Of a stretch of 22,475 bases of DNA, positions 12,146-21,673 are shown piece by piece. Origin of the DNA: Phallusia fumigata. Lineage: Eukaryota; Chordata; Ascidiacea; Phlebobranchia; Ascidiidae. The DNA lies in NCBI GenBank assembly GCA_008931825.1, contig QXVZ01009259.1, positions 1 to 22,475 of the forward strand, in the 5' to 3' direction. The notes under the pieces are model-generated. The model made no database searches and was not told where the DNA came from. It saw only the letters and a program-made list of their open reading frames with translations. The position numbers and the translations under genes are program-made. How positions within the stretch are numbered: the stretch's first letter is position 1; each line of letters begins with the position of its first letter.

Positions 12146-12837
12146 CTGAAATTTCCGTTGTCGAACATCTTCTCACAGTTGGGATCGAGTGCCCAGTAGT
12201 TGCCCTTGCCCGGGTCGTCCTCGTCCCTCGCCACCTTTTTGAAGCAATCGTTCAGCGACAAGTTGTGGCGAATTGAGTTCTGCCAACCCGCGCGGCTTCG
12301 CTTATAAAACGGAAAGTTCTCGGCCACGTAATTGTAGATTCCGGACAACGTCAGTTTCTTTTCCTTGGAGTTTTGGATTGCCATGGCGATCAGCGCGGAA
12401 TATGAATAGGGCGGGCGCACCATCTTAAAAAGCTCCGTCTGACTTGATAAGGAAAGCCACGGAAAATCGCACCCGAATCCAGATGTATGATGGGGAGGCG
12501 GGTGATGCCCAAACAGCTGTCTTTGGCCTGCTGCCGCCACAGCCGCAGCATGATGGTGCGTGCTGCCATACCCTTGCATATAAGACGAGTTGTAAGGGTT
12601 GGTGGCTGCCCACAGGTAAGGGTTGGTCGGGGCGCCGTTCGAGTATTCGAGCGGGTAATGGCCGGCGTGCGACGACCGAGACCCGGTCATGTGCACGTTG
12701 CCCGCCTGGTAGAGGTTTTCATACATCGACGGCATATCCATCATGTCCTGTGCAGTTGGGGCATGAGCTGGAGTCGGTGGAAACGTTGAGTTCATTGCGG
12801 CTGTCACTGGGCTAATGTGCCGGTCGACTAACACCAT
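12146..12837 (-). CDS. FoxI: FoxI forkhead transcription factor, exon 1 (canonical paralogue)
   Basis: This is the first coding exon of a nuclear winged-helix transcription factor. The forkhead domain spans residues 141-231 and carries the recognition-helix segment [15 protein letters not shown]. The class is set by FoxI hallmarks outside the helix: NPYLW at residues 72-76, WLSLSSQ at 127-133 just before the domain, and the wing sequence [11 protein letters not shown] followed by [13 protein letters not shown] His-rich and Ala-rich stretch lies at about 93-118. The ATG at 12837 was chosen because it is the first Met in the open frame and has a strong context (A at -3, G at +4); the frame opens further only through TTG, and a second Met lies 14 codons in. 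The exon ends CAG|GTACAC, a somewhat weak donor, after the first two bases of Arg231 (phase 2). Exons 1 and 2 join in frame to 1464 nt, 487 residues. The FoxI class is clear; which ascidian FoxI (a, b or c) is not decidable here. Confidence 0.95.
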
Positions 12838-12895
12838 TCTTTTACGCACTGATTGCACTATCAAAATTTTTGCCTATAAATCTTCTAGTCTTTTT

Positions 12896-12909
12896 CTGAA
12901 ATACAGAAT
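12896..12909 (-). promoter_or_regulatory. Possible 5' UTR (cis or trans) splice acceptor of the left FoxI gene
   Basis: The minus strand reads TTCTGTATTTCAG, a good acceptor 59 nt before the ATG at 12837, with an AT-rich stretch before it. A possible donor (GCG|GTGAGA) sits near 13110. It could be the end of a 5' UTR intron or of an outron for spliced-leader addition. Sequence-motif evidence only. Confidence 0.3.
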
Positions 12910-13807
12910 TATATTTTAAATTTTCCAATTACAAACACGTCCAATTTCTTCTTGAAAAAGAATCCAGAAAAAGATGCTCAATCAGTTGCTTGCTAACTTC
13001 GCTCGCATTTCATCTCCGACTGCGACGAAAACGCTGTTTATTAAATTGCTCGCCCTGGCACCCTTTCTTTTCGCTCGGGTTTGGCGAAGCAGCCACCTTT
13101 CTCACCGCAACCGCGATACTTAAAAGACACCTGATACCCCCCGAACCAACCATCCACCCAACCAACAGACAGAGCGATAGCTCCACGCACTTCGTCACCG
13201 AGAATTATGAAATGACGCGGAAAAAAGGCTAAAACTCCTTATACTCTCTGTTTAAATACAATATTTGCCTCTGGTTTTCACTCCAAAGAACTCTAATGAC
13301 CAATAATACTTTGCAAAGACGCGACATGTGTTCATTGCATCTGAAATCGATTTAACACCCCTAAACTCTGTTCCGAGTTATTGAAGCTGGCAGTTTTTAG
13401 TTCAAATTGCCGGTTTTCTGCCTGTGGACGATGTGCTTGTGTCTCTTGAACAATGACTGTCCTTTATTGCCATCTTGCGGCTGAATATTATACTTTAACT
13501 AACTTTAATTTCTTAAACTTGTGTGCGTTTTTTTACTAAAACAAACCCTTCAAAAATACGCTGACACAAATAAATCTTGAAAGCAACTTGTTTTATTAAT
13601 CATTAATGAAGCGTTTTCTCGCAAACCGTTGTAAACACGAAAGTATCGATATATTACGTTTTCAGTAAAATATTTTTTTTCAAGAATTGGGGTATTTTCG
13701 TGTCATGATGTCAGCAGGTTAAACTTTCTCACGCTGTACCTTAAAAGGGGAAAAGTTTTCCTTCCGATTAAAAGCCACATAAATTCGCGCCTTAAAATAC
13801 TCTCGCG

Positions 13808-13896
13808 CTTTGATCCCATTCAATTAACCGCTACTTGTTATTTAGGTAAGTGATTAGAGATGCGCCCGCTATCAAAGCTTGCCGCGGAGATCAAAG
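13808..13896. promoter_or_regulatory. Cluster of three TCF/LEF-type sites upstream of the left FoxI gene
   Basis: Three exact ATCAAAG/CTTTGAT cores occur within 89 bp: 13808-13814 (CTTTGAT), 13871-13877 and 13890-13896 (both ATCAAAG). They lie about 1.0 kb upstream of the left FoxI ATG and about 2.2 kb downstream of the long paralogue. ATCAAAG is the core bound by TCF/LEF, the nuclear effector of Wnt/beta-catenin signalling. The sites are seen; the enhancer function is inferred. Confidence 0.4.
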
Positions 13897-14300
13897 CCCC
13901 AGCGCGTGTCGCCCTTTCACCATTTACACCCAATTACATCTCGCACTTAAAACGCTGCATTTGCGTGGAAATTTGCCGGCTTGATGTGATCTAACCCATG
14001 TATGCGTTCGATTTAACAATATAGAAATGACGTTTGTGATGACGATGCTGTGCTGCGCCCCGTATGGTTCCGCACCAGCAAACACGATATCTCATTTCCC
14101 TTACGCCCGTCCGGCGCTGCCGCGAAACCCCAAACGCATTGCGGGCAGCCGTTACGTCATTCTTAGACGCGCTTTGTTCCAAAAACGGCTCATCTATATG
14201 GGAACGTTCATTACCTGCGGTGCGTAGGAATATCAGGCAGGAAATCCCGGCCTGATAGCGATGTTCCCCGCATGAGTCGGTGTTATTTTTGCCGGTAAGC

Positions 14301-14314
14301 GTAACCATGGTAAC
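14301..14314. promoter_or_regulatory. Perfect RFX X-box between the two FoxI genes
   Basis: GTAACCATGGTAAC fits the RFX-factor X-box consensus GTNRCC-NN-RGYAAC at every constrained position. It lies about 1.46 kb upstream of the left FoxI start. RFX factors bind such imperfect inverted repeats, notably at ciliary genes. Function here is inferred. Confidence 0.4.
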
Positions 14315-15355
14315 CGGTTTTCTAGTACCAACAGGTTGTTCCTCATAGTGGCAGTATCTTCGAACCAGTTTGTCTTTCAGCCCCCGTCACTTGTAGCTCT
14401 GCGATTGTGACGACTATGTACTTTAACCGGTATTAAAACAACGTTAGACATTGAGCCTTTCTGTCTGGAAGACGACAGTTTCGTTTTTGGTTTAAACTTC
14501 ATTTGAACTCTCCCCTAAACGCTTTTAGATGCCCTTTTAAAACGTCTAATCTGATTTTGAATTCTGACCTTTTCGACCACAAGCTTATTCCAGTGTGGTT
14601 TAAACAGAAACTTTTTTCTCTGTCCCATCCTCCATGCCTGTGTAGATTTCTTGCCAACGATATGATCCGCGTCATGTGATGTGTTGTGTCGATTCTTTTA
14701 TTGAACGTGCGAAACCAAAACGCGTCCCAGAAACAAGCGTAGAGTATAAGCGTATATATAGGGTATGTATATATTTTTTTGGAACTTTGATCATCGGCAA
14801 AGTGATTAGCATCCATGTAAGCGGCGACGTGTTTGACGGTAAAAGGAGAAAAAAGGGGAATGCGCAAGAGTGCGACTTGTTCAACAACGCACAAAATATA
14901 AGAATTATCTAAAAGCGGGGAGCAACGACAAGATTTAATCTATATATACAGCTGTACAAGCGGTAACACTGTAAAAGATGCATCCAATCACGATCATTCC
15001 GCACGAAGTGCTTCAAAACGGACGTAAGTGTCGAAAACGGCAAGTAAGGAAGGGGCGCTTATACTGCACTGCTGGCGGGCAGCTTTATGCACAACACTGC
15101 TCGATCACTTGGTGGCAGAGGTAATCAGTTATGCAGCGCCTCGGCGATTCGTTTGCTCGCATAACGTTGTGCTGGGCGCGCCGGTGCATGTACATACCAC
15201 AGGCATATAAACATGTAGAGCAGGCGAGTTTGCATTGTACTACACTTCTCACGGGTTATATAGAGTTTCAGAGTAATTTGCGTTTGTTTTGCGGCATTTG
15301 TGCCTAGCCACCATAAAGCGCTTTTTACACACATAAAAATGGGTGACAATGGGTA

Positions 15356-15361
15356 TTTAAT
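15356..15361 (-). terminator. Possible non-canonical polyadenylation signal of the long FoxI-like gene
   Basis: ATTAAA on the minus strand lies about 715 nt past the TGA stop. I saw no AATAAA on this strand between the stop and here. Either the 3' UTR is long or another variant hexamer is used. Confidence 0.25.
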
Positions 15362-16074
15362 TTACAATTTAAACAAGCAATTTATCCTGCCCGCAAAATT
15401 TTGACACAGCTATCAATCCTATCGTTCACGCGCGGGACTCACAAACGCCCACAGGTCGCCAGGCTGATTAACCTGGCCTGAAAACAGATTTTTATGACAC
15501 TCAACAATCCCGAAACTATGAAACATAATACTTCGCTGTTTTTCTACACAAAATAAAGCTTAAATATTCTGCAAGGCGCGTTAAAAAAAAACTAATAAAC
15601 GTACAAGGAGAGAAACAATCGGCCTCAACATTGTTGAAAGCTGTGCAAAACCACATGTCATTGCTACGAAATAATACATGGTAGAAGGCGCCTGTCGGTA
15701 GCTATTTACAAGGCTTTGTTCGCTGAATTGGGTGGCAAAGTTGCAAGTGTTCGCTTTGCGCCCCCCGAACTCTGGTTATTGCACGAGAAAAGCACGAAAA
15801 TTACTGTGTTGCGATGGAAAGTTGATGTACAGGTGACAGACAATGTACAAGGCGAGCAACGTGTGCTGCTGGTGACGCACATGCAGTTGCTACAGGGTTT
15901 GATTGAACGACGTCAATTAAAATATTATGGCGACGGATGTTTGGTCATTAGATGGGGTTTGGTCACAATTGAACAGTTTCGAAATCACACTGGGCACCCT
16001 CGAGAACGCGTCAAATAGAACTATCATAGTGTTTGCTAGAGGTAAACTAGAAATTGGCTTTGCGCTGGTGTATA

Positions 16075-16474
16075 TCAAGCGCTTGTACCGTTTTCAAACG
16101 GTAAGTGATCGAGCGTCGCCGCCTGGCAACTACTGTCAGCCTTCTCCCCGGAAAGACGACTCCCCAAATCGAGTTCCGTGCCCGGAGCAGCTGCGTGAGC
16201 GTACTTTGTGGCAGTTTCTGGACTGTTGCTGCTGTTTAGGGCGTACAGGGACCCGAACGCGGACGCATCCAGCAGATCATTGGGAAACTCCCGCTTTACC
16301 TCGCTCTTCATTTGCCTCTTGCTGTCCACCGGGTGCATTCCGCTACCTCCCACCACCGCCGAGCCGTTGATTACATTTTGCTGCTGGCAACTCGTCAGCA
16401 CGTTGCTGCTCGCCCGCTGCTGTTGCTGGTTGCAATTCACTTCCCGTATTTCCACCCTTCTGCGCCGCCTCCGC
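16075..16474 (-). CDS. FoxI: FoxI-like forkhead transcription factor, exon 2 (C-terminal region)
   Basis: This is the second coding exon of the long FoxI-like gene, residues 642-773. The acceptor is TTACAG ending at 16475, followed by a purine-rich stretch coding a run of seven arginines (residues 641-647, including the split codon). That run corresponds to the RRRRKRR basic extension in the neighbouring paralogue. It is followed by Gln-rich segments (about 657-660 and 671-673) and two overlapping sumoylation-type motifs, MKSE and VKRE (Lys697 and Lys701). The stop is TGA at 16077-16075. Exon 1 (1922 nt) plus exon 2 (400 nt) is 2322 nt, in frame. The FoxI C-terminal FSVNxLI motif is absent, and I did not find it in the DNA just downstream. 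The long in-frame continuity and the correct splice phase support the model. Confidence 0.88.
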
Positions 16475-17727
16475 CTGTAACGAAACGGGACTGGTCGTGG
16501 TCGTGCTTACTGCAGTGCTGATGTTACTGTGTCGTCATGGTTGCTTACAGCAAAGCCTTTGTTTTGAAAAATTCCGACGTTCCTAATCTATGCGAAAGGT
16601 TATTTTATTCGTTTCGGTTTTAAGGTAAATTTTATCGGGCGGTTTATAAATTTGTTTTGCGCACAAGGTGACGTAAAACTTATGATTAAACTTGTAACCT
16701 CAAAAACATAATACTCCACGGTTTTGTTCAGTTACTTACGTTTTTAAACTAGGGAGCCCATCGCGTTTTTGCAATTTACAAAAACTTGGCATGCACGGTG
16801 GTCGCAACTAAGATTCTTAAGATTGTAGCGTTGTTTGGTGCGCACGAATTTACCCACGGATTGGATTGTGCATATGTTTGGACTAAAATCTACACAGGCC
16901 ATTTAAATTCTTTTCGCTGGGTTGCCGTATAAGCCGAAATTAAAACCCAGCTTAAACAAGATCACGATTCTGCAAACGGTAATGAGCGTGGTGATCCAGG
17001 TTGAAGATATCAACAACATTTCTAGATTGTTTATTATTAAGTCTACACCGTTGCTTTAAAATATACAACTGACCATGGTCAAAATGTGAGTTTACCTATT
17101 TTATTAATGCGAATAACATTTTACTCGCCTGGTGCAGTTCTCGCTAGGTTAGCGCTGACAAACAGAGTTGGAGTTACAAAAGTGATGTTTCAGTACATTT
17201 TTAAAAGCTGTAGAGTTAACCCGCATCCGCTACACGGGCAAGTGAGTTGTTTTAATCCCCAAACCAGTTTCTATGCCACACAGAGTAGGATGGATGCGTC
17301 ACAGAATACTAAGTAAATCGCACGAACGGCAGCCGGATTTGTAGACCCGGTTACGTGCTAGCCGTAACAGTTCGAATGAGCGTCATATTTCCGTTCGTTA
17401 TCTGCTTCCTGCCTGGCCACATCGCGGCACAAGCCAATGGAAATGTCAAGTGATTGAGCGTTTGTGGTGACGACTGACTCTATAGCGTGTTATCGCAAGT
17501 GAAAGTACTTTGACCGTGGTAATTGTGCCATTTTTTTGCCGTGTGTAAGTTACGACTGGACTTGAAATTACGATAAAACAATGCTCTGAAGCAACGCACT
17601 CCATCCTTTTGTATTTAAATTATTTTAGTAATAATTTTTTTTCCTAGTGCAATTAAAATTGGTAACCGAATCGAAGTTAACAGTCTTGTTTCGCAAAATG
17701 TTATGAGAAATTGACAGTTTTTTTTAC
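16475..17727 (-). other. FoxI: Intron of the long FoxI-like gene (1253 bp)
   Basis: The donor is GTAAAA at 17727 and the acceptor TTACAG ends at 16475, in phase 2. It is AT-rich with scattered short frames on both strands; none is recognisable. The only sizeable frame, 17086-17316 on the plus strand, begins with a non-ATG codon and looks random. Confidence 0.85.
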
Positions 17728-19649
17728 CTGAAATTTCCGTTGTCAAACATCTTTTCGCTTCCCGGATCGAGCGTCCAGTAATTGCCCTTGCCCGGGTCGC
17801 TGTCGTGGCGAGGCACCTTCTTGAAGCAATCGTTGAGCGAGAGGTTGTGTCGAATTGAGTTGCGCCAGCCCGCTTTGCTGTTTTTGTAGAACGGAAAGTA
17901 CGTGGTGACGTAGTGGTAGATTTGCCTCAGAGTCATGCGCTTCCGCGGGTTGCTCTGTATGGCGAGCGCGATCAACGCCGAATAAGAATATGGCGGCCGA
18001 CTGCTGCCATCCTCGTCCTCGTTTGAGCGCACTGGCACAAGTTGATTGCCCTTGGCGTCGCCCAGGCCCTCGCCATCGTCGATTGGCGATCGGCTGTCCT
18101 CTTCATCTAGCAAGTGGCTACCCGCTTTATATGAGGACGAGGCAACTGGAACCGATCTGGCTTCGTTCCCGAAGGAAGCACCGCTGTCCGGGAAAACGTG
18201 TGGATCGAAAGTCTCCGACTTCACAACAGCGGCGTTTGGTGCTGACGCGCCGCTTGAGCCATATTGCGTTTGGAAACCGGAAAACGACTGTTCATCGTTC
18301 GATTCGCCCACGCCACCGACGTACAGAAGTAACGGCAACTTAGATGCCAGACTACTGGAGAAACTACCGTCGTCTTGGCTGGTGATGCACGTCATGCTTC
18401 CGTCCGTGGTCAAGTGAGTTTGTGCGCCAACGCTATGTTGTTCGTTCACCCCCATAAAGTTTTGATCACGAAAGTTGCCGTAAACATTGTACGAGTCCTC
18501 GGCCTGCGACGAGGTTTCCATGTTCACGTACTCGGACCGACTGATGTCGGCCAGACTTGTGAATGTAACCGTCTTTTGCTCGTTGTAGTTCGGTCCCAAA
18601 TTGTCCCAACAAAACACGTTTGATTTGCCGAAAAAGTCGCGCTCCTTTATGCTGCACTGCAGTCCGTCGACCGGACTCGGAATTTGGCTGCTGTCGGTGC
18701 TGTGGCTTACCGGCACGTCTTGTATGCTCGTGATGCACTCGAGCAGGGGTGAGAGGCTCGGTTCTTGCGCACACTGGTCGGGAAATTGGTACATTTGTTG
18801 TAGCACCGTTGGGTCTTGATCTGGCGAGGGCAGGCGCCCGTTTGGCGTCAGGCCAGAACTAGAATTCGAACGTCCGGATGAAACAGAATGCAAACTGTTT
18901 CGTCGCATGTTCCAGTCGAAATCGGTTTGCTTCGACAACGCTGTAAGGGCGCCATCCGGTGACGATTCCAGAACGCGGTAGTCGGAACTGAGTGCAACAT
19001 GTCGATTTCCGTACGAGTAGTTGGTATGAACTGCGTTGCGAGAGTCTCCACCTGGCGCGAGAGGTTGTGGGGTCGTTTCATACGCCTTGATCGGCTGCGT
19101 TTCGAACTGACAGGAACTAGCGAACATTGACGGGAAGGGACCGCTCGACTGTTGGTGCGACGCGTACGGCCCGCTGATAGGTGGCCCGTTATTGCTAAGT
19201 TCGGTGCCAGGGTCCGAAAACCCGCTGCACGAGCTTTGTCGAGACATAGACGCCCCGTCGAACTTGGGTGCTGTCTCCCATGGCTTGCTACTGTGATGGA
19301 TTTGGGATGAGGGCTCTTTGGTCGAGAGACACGCGAGGTCACCGGCAAAAGATCCGTCGTGCACTGAGGCGCCGAACGGAAAAGTGGCACCTCTAAAGCT
19401 GTAGCAATTGTTCACGTTTGGCTGTTCGGCCTTTCGCGCGCGCACTGTGTCGAGCTGAATCATCTGCACACCTCCACCGCTTGGCGTGTCGCCCACCGAC
19501 GCCGTTTTGTCGACTGGCGATTCGCTGAATTCGAGCGGGTGAAGGACTGAACAGGAGTTGTTCCTACAGTTTACACTGTTCCCAATGTCTAACGCTCCGC
19601 ACCCGGTAAGACCGAGGTTGCTTCCGTACAACGATGCCGTCTCGGCCAT
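17728..19649 (-). CDS. FoxI: FoxI-like forkhead transcription factor, exon 1 (long, diverged paralogue)
   Basis: This first coding exon encodes residues 1-641 of a predicted 773-residue forkhead factor. The forkhead domain is at 551-641, with recognition-helix segment [15 protein letters not shown], wing [10 protein letters not shown] and the FoxI-type ending [11 protein letters not shown]. The first 550 residues are Ser/Gly/Pro/Asn-rich with no recognisable domain, and an acidic stretch ([15 protein letters not shown]) lies just before the forkhead. The start is ATG 19649 (AAAATGG, strong context). The open frame continues upstream only through TTG codons to a TAA at 19754-19752, and no other in-frame ATG exists. 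The exon ends TTTCAG|GTAAAA in phase 2, the same codon and phase as in the left FoxI gene; intron retention would hit TAA at once. It lacks the NPYLW and WLSLSSQ motifs of typical FoxI proteins. FoxI is therefore assigned from forkhead sequence, intron position and tandem location; a very diverged member of another Fox class is less likely. Confidence 0.91.
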
Positions 19650-19740
19650 TTTTTGGAAACTTTTGGACGTTGAGAGATCGGCGCTTTGCTTCTGTTTTCT
19701 CTTTTTGTCGGCAGTCAAATATACATCCAAAATCGGCGCG

Positions 19741-19785
19741 TTATGGTCGCGTTACTTTGTTGCACGCCCTTCCCGCTTCGTTCAT
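19741..19785 (-). other. Upstream open reading frame in the 5' leader of the long FoxI-like gene
   Basis: A 14-codon frame (ATG 19785, TAA 19743-19741) lies 92 nt before the main ATG and ends before it. The main frame has no ATG of its own upstream. If the transcript includes this region, the uORF could dampen translation of the forkhead factor. Whether it is transcribed depends on the unmapped 5' end. Confidence 0.35.
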
Positions 19786-19800
19786 GTTACAGAAGACACA

Positions 19801-20024
19801 CTGCGGAAACAACAAATTATTGTGATACAAACCAGCAGGTTACACCATCCATAACCCTTGAGTAAACGAGTGGTAATTATCGCGGCCGTTCTCAATATAA
19901 AACACATCATCACATGACATTTTGCGCAAACGTTACCTTTCATTTGTGTTTGTTGTGAAAAAAAACTGAGCAAAAATGTTCTTTGTATTGTTTGTCGACC
20001 TTAAACCGATACGATGAACTCACC
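19801..20024 (-). promoter_or_regulatory. Possible 5' UTR splice acceptor and donor of the long FoxI-like gene
   Basis: A pyrimidine-rich TTGTTGTTTCCGCAG acceptor ends at 19801, about 150 nt before the ATG. Upstream on the same strand are two usable donors, AAAG|GTAACG (exon end 19937) and GAAAG|GTGAGT (exon end 20024). Either a short 5' UTR intron of 136 or 223 bp, or a spliced-leader trans-splice acceptor as used by many ascidian genes, would explain it. A weak TATA-like TTTTATATT lies near 19894-19902. None of these is proven. Confidence 0.3.
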
Positions 20025-21355
20025 TTTCTATTCCATTGTTGTACCGTTAAAATTGCAATTGAAATACACGTGCGTGGTGTCGCCTTTCGCAGTTCGCCGA
20101 CAAATTCTCCACCGTTCTATCTTACATAACCTGCGTGAACGACAAATCAAGAAAAAGTTTGCATTAGTTTGTCGTATTGCCTGCATCCACCTTGCCCTGC
20201 AGTTTACCGCAACCGGCCTTCTCTACCGCTGCCTTTGTTCCGCAGACGTAGCTGCGGCATATGCTGCGATGCGCTCTGCCTCGCGCTTTGCCAACCATTT
20301 GCATGCTGCCTACTATACTGCTGCTGCTGTTGCTGGGCGCCTATCTTTGTGCGTGTGCGCTTCTTCGTACGCTACCGGCCTTCGCCTGCTGCACGTCGAC
20401 TCATTTCCTTTTGCGTATGTAACGTGCCCTCGTTGCTCTCAGCAGCCAGCGCCGCCTATACTGATTATCATGGTATCGAAACGCCACCACGCAACTTCAT
20501 TGGGTCATCTGATTAGTTGCTGAAACCACCTCAAGTGCTGGGCTAATACACCACACATCCAGCCCCCATCACCACCACTCAACCCACCATAGCCGTAATT
20601 TTACCTCCCGCAATTGCGAAAATATTGGGCGCCGATTCGTCCGCCCCGCCAGTTTCGCCGCTCCATCACGCCCCAACATTTAACCTCCCAACGCTTCATG
20701 CGCAACAGGGCACGTAACAATGCGGCACGCGCCAATCGCTGTGAAAATTCAAAAGCGGAAGCGTGCGCTCAACGGAAGTGCTTCGTCTTGTCTTTTTTCT
20801 CTCGCTCTGCTCTTTGGCTCTTTCTTTTTTGCTCCTACCATATCGCAGTTATCATTTAATTTCTCTTTATGTCAGTGACAGGCACCCATTTAAACGACGC
20901 CGAATACTCGAACCCCGCAATCGTTTGTAATTTTTAACTGTGGTGTCCCCCAAAACCAGTTGCTTATCTTTAGCGGATGTTATTTCAAAAGTTTTAGGTA
21001 ATTTTTTTGCTCCTAACTCCACCTGTATGATCGATTTGCGGCATCGTGCATTGACTCACGGTGCGTTTAAAACGCCATGAGCGGAAAGGCGTTTTCCTTT
21101 ATCTCTAATTTCCAAACCCTGCGCAGCATTAACGCAGCTGGCGGGCCTTGCGAGACCTTCACTGATCAACACACCGTCCGCGCAGTGCATGTGTCATCTT
21201 GTTTTGGGTTTTGGATTTGGAAAGAATTCTCCACAGCGACAAGATTTCCTGCGAGGTTGCATGTGGGCAAGACTCCTACAGATCCAACCGACCCCCGCGC
21301 TTCCATCTTGGCCCACCAACACCGGGCAGGCAAGCGCCCGAAAACAGTTAAATCT

Positions 21356-21361
21356 TTTATT
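21356..21361 (-). terminator. Candidate polyadenylation signal of the myosin regulatory light chain gene
   Basis: AATAAA on the minus strand lies 313 nt past the TAA stop. A second AATAAA overlaps the stop itself (21678-21673) and is less likely to be used, because cleavage there would leave almost no 3' UTR. Motif evidence only. Confidence 0.45.
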
Positions 21362-21673
21362 GCTTGACAAAACGCTACAGAAAGCCTGTCCGACTGCGCA
21401 TGCTCCTTTAACGTGGGACCTCAAACGGTGGTGTGGGTAAACCAAACATATAGGCATATATATCATAACGACTCGCTAAACCTGCGACAATGGGTAGGGT
21501 AGGGGGTGACACGTCAGGCATAAACGTATATTAGGGAGCGGGGCGTTTTTACTTTGGGGATGACCCCGTCCGAAGATGAGCAAAAAAAGGTACAACTACA
21601 GATTGAGAAAATACAATTAGTGGGGTTTGCGACGTAGAAAGCACGCCGAGTCTCTTTGATCCAGTTTTGCTGT

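Larger units (their letters stand above)
12838..16074. other. Intergenic region between the two FoxI genes
   Basis: This is 3.2 kb of non-coding DNA holding the 3' flank of the long paralogue and the 5' flank of the canonical one. I could support no gene in it. Frames such as 15716-16018 (plus) and 13991-14308 (minus) have no recognisable content and, for the former, no ATG start. Notable contents are the TCF/LEF cluster, the X-box, a C-rich tract at 13137-13166 and AT-rich patches with TATATA runs around 14750-14775 and 14939-14950. Confidence 0.7.
19650..21673. other. Intergenic region between the myosin light chain gene and the long FoxI-like gene
   Basis: About 2.0 kb that should contain the 3' UTR of the light chain gene and the promoter of the long FoxI-like gene. 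Contents include a G-rich tract at 21492-21506, a C/A-rich stretch at about 20525-20700, and two GGAA cores (20757-20760 and 20774-20777, the latter in ACGGAAGTG, a good ETS-type site). Open frames at 20014-20523 and 20169-20516 are Leu/Cys/Arg/Ala-rich with no family resemblance and are treated as chance frames. Confidence 0.6.

Noticed and set aside
15716-16018. Plus-strand frame of 100 codons opposite the 3' flank of the long FoxI-like gene
   Set aside because: Starts with TTG, has no family resemblance and lies antisense to a likely 3' UTR.
19650-19730. N-terminal extension of the long FoxI-like protein by 27 codons
   Set aside because: It would require a TTG start; the first ATG in the frame is at 19649 with a strong context and no upstream in-frame ATG exists.
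21492-21506. Telomere-like G-rich tract (GGGTAGGGTAGGGGG)
   Set aside because: Only three G runs and no TTAGGG array; too short to be telomeric or a clear four-run quadruplex.
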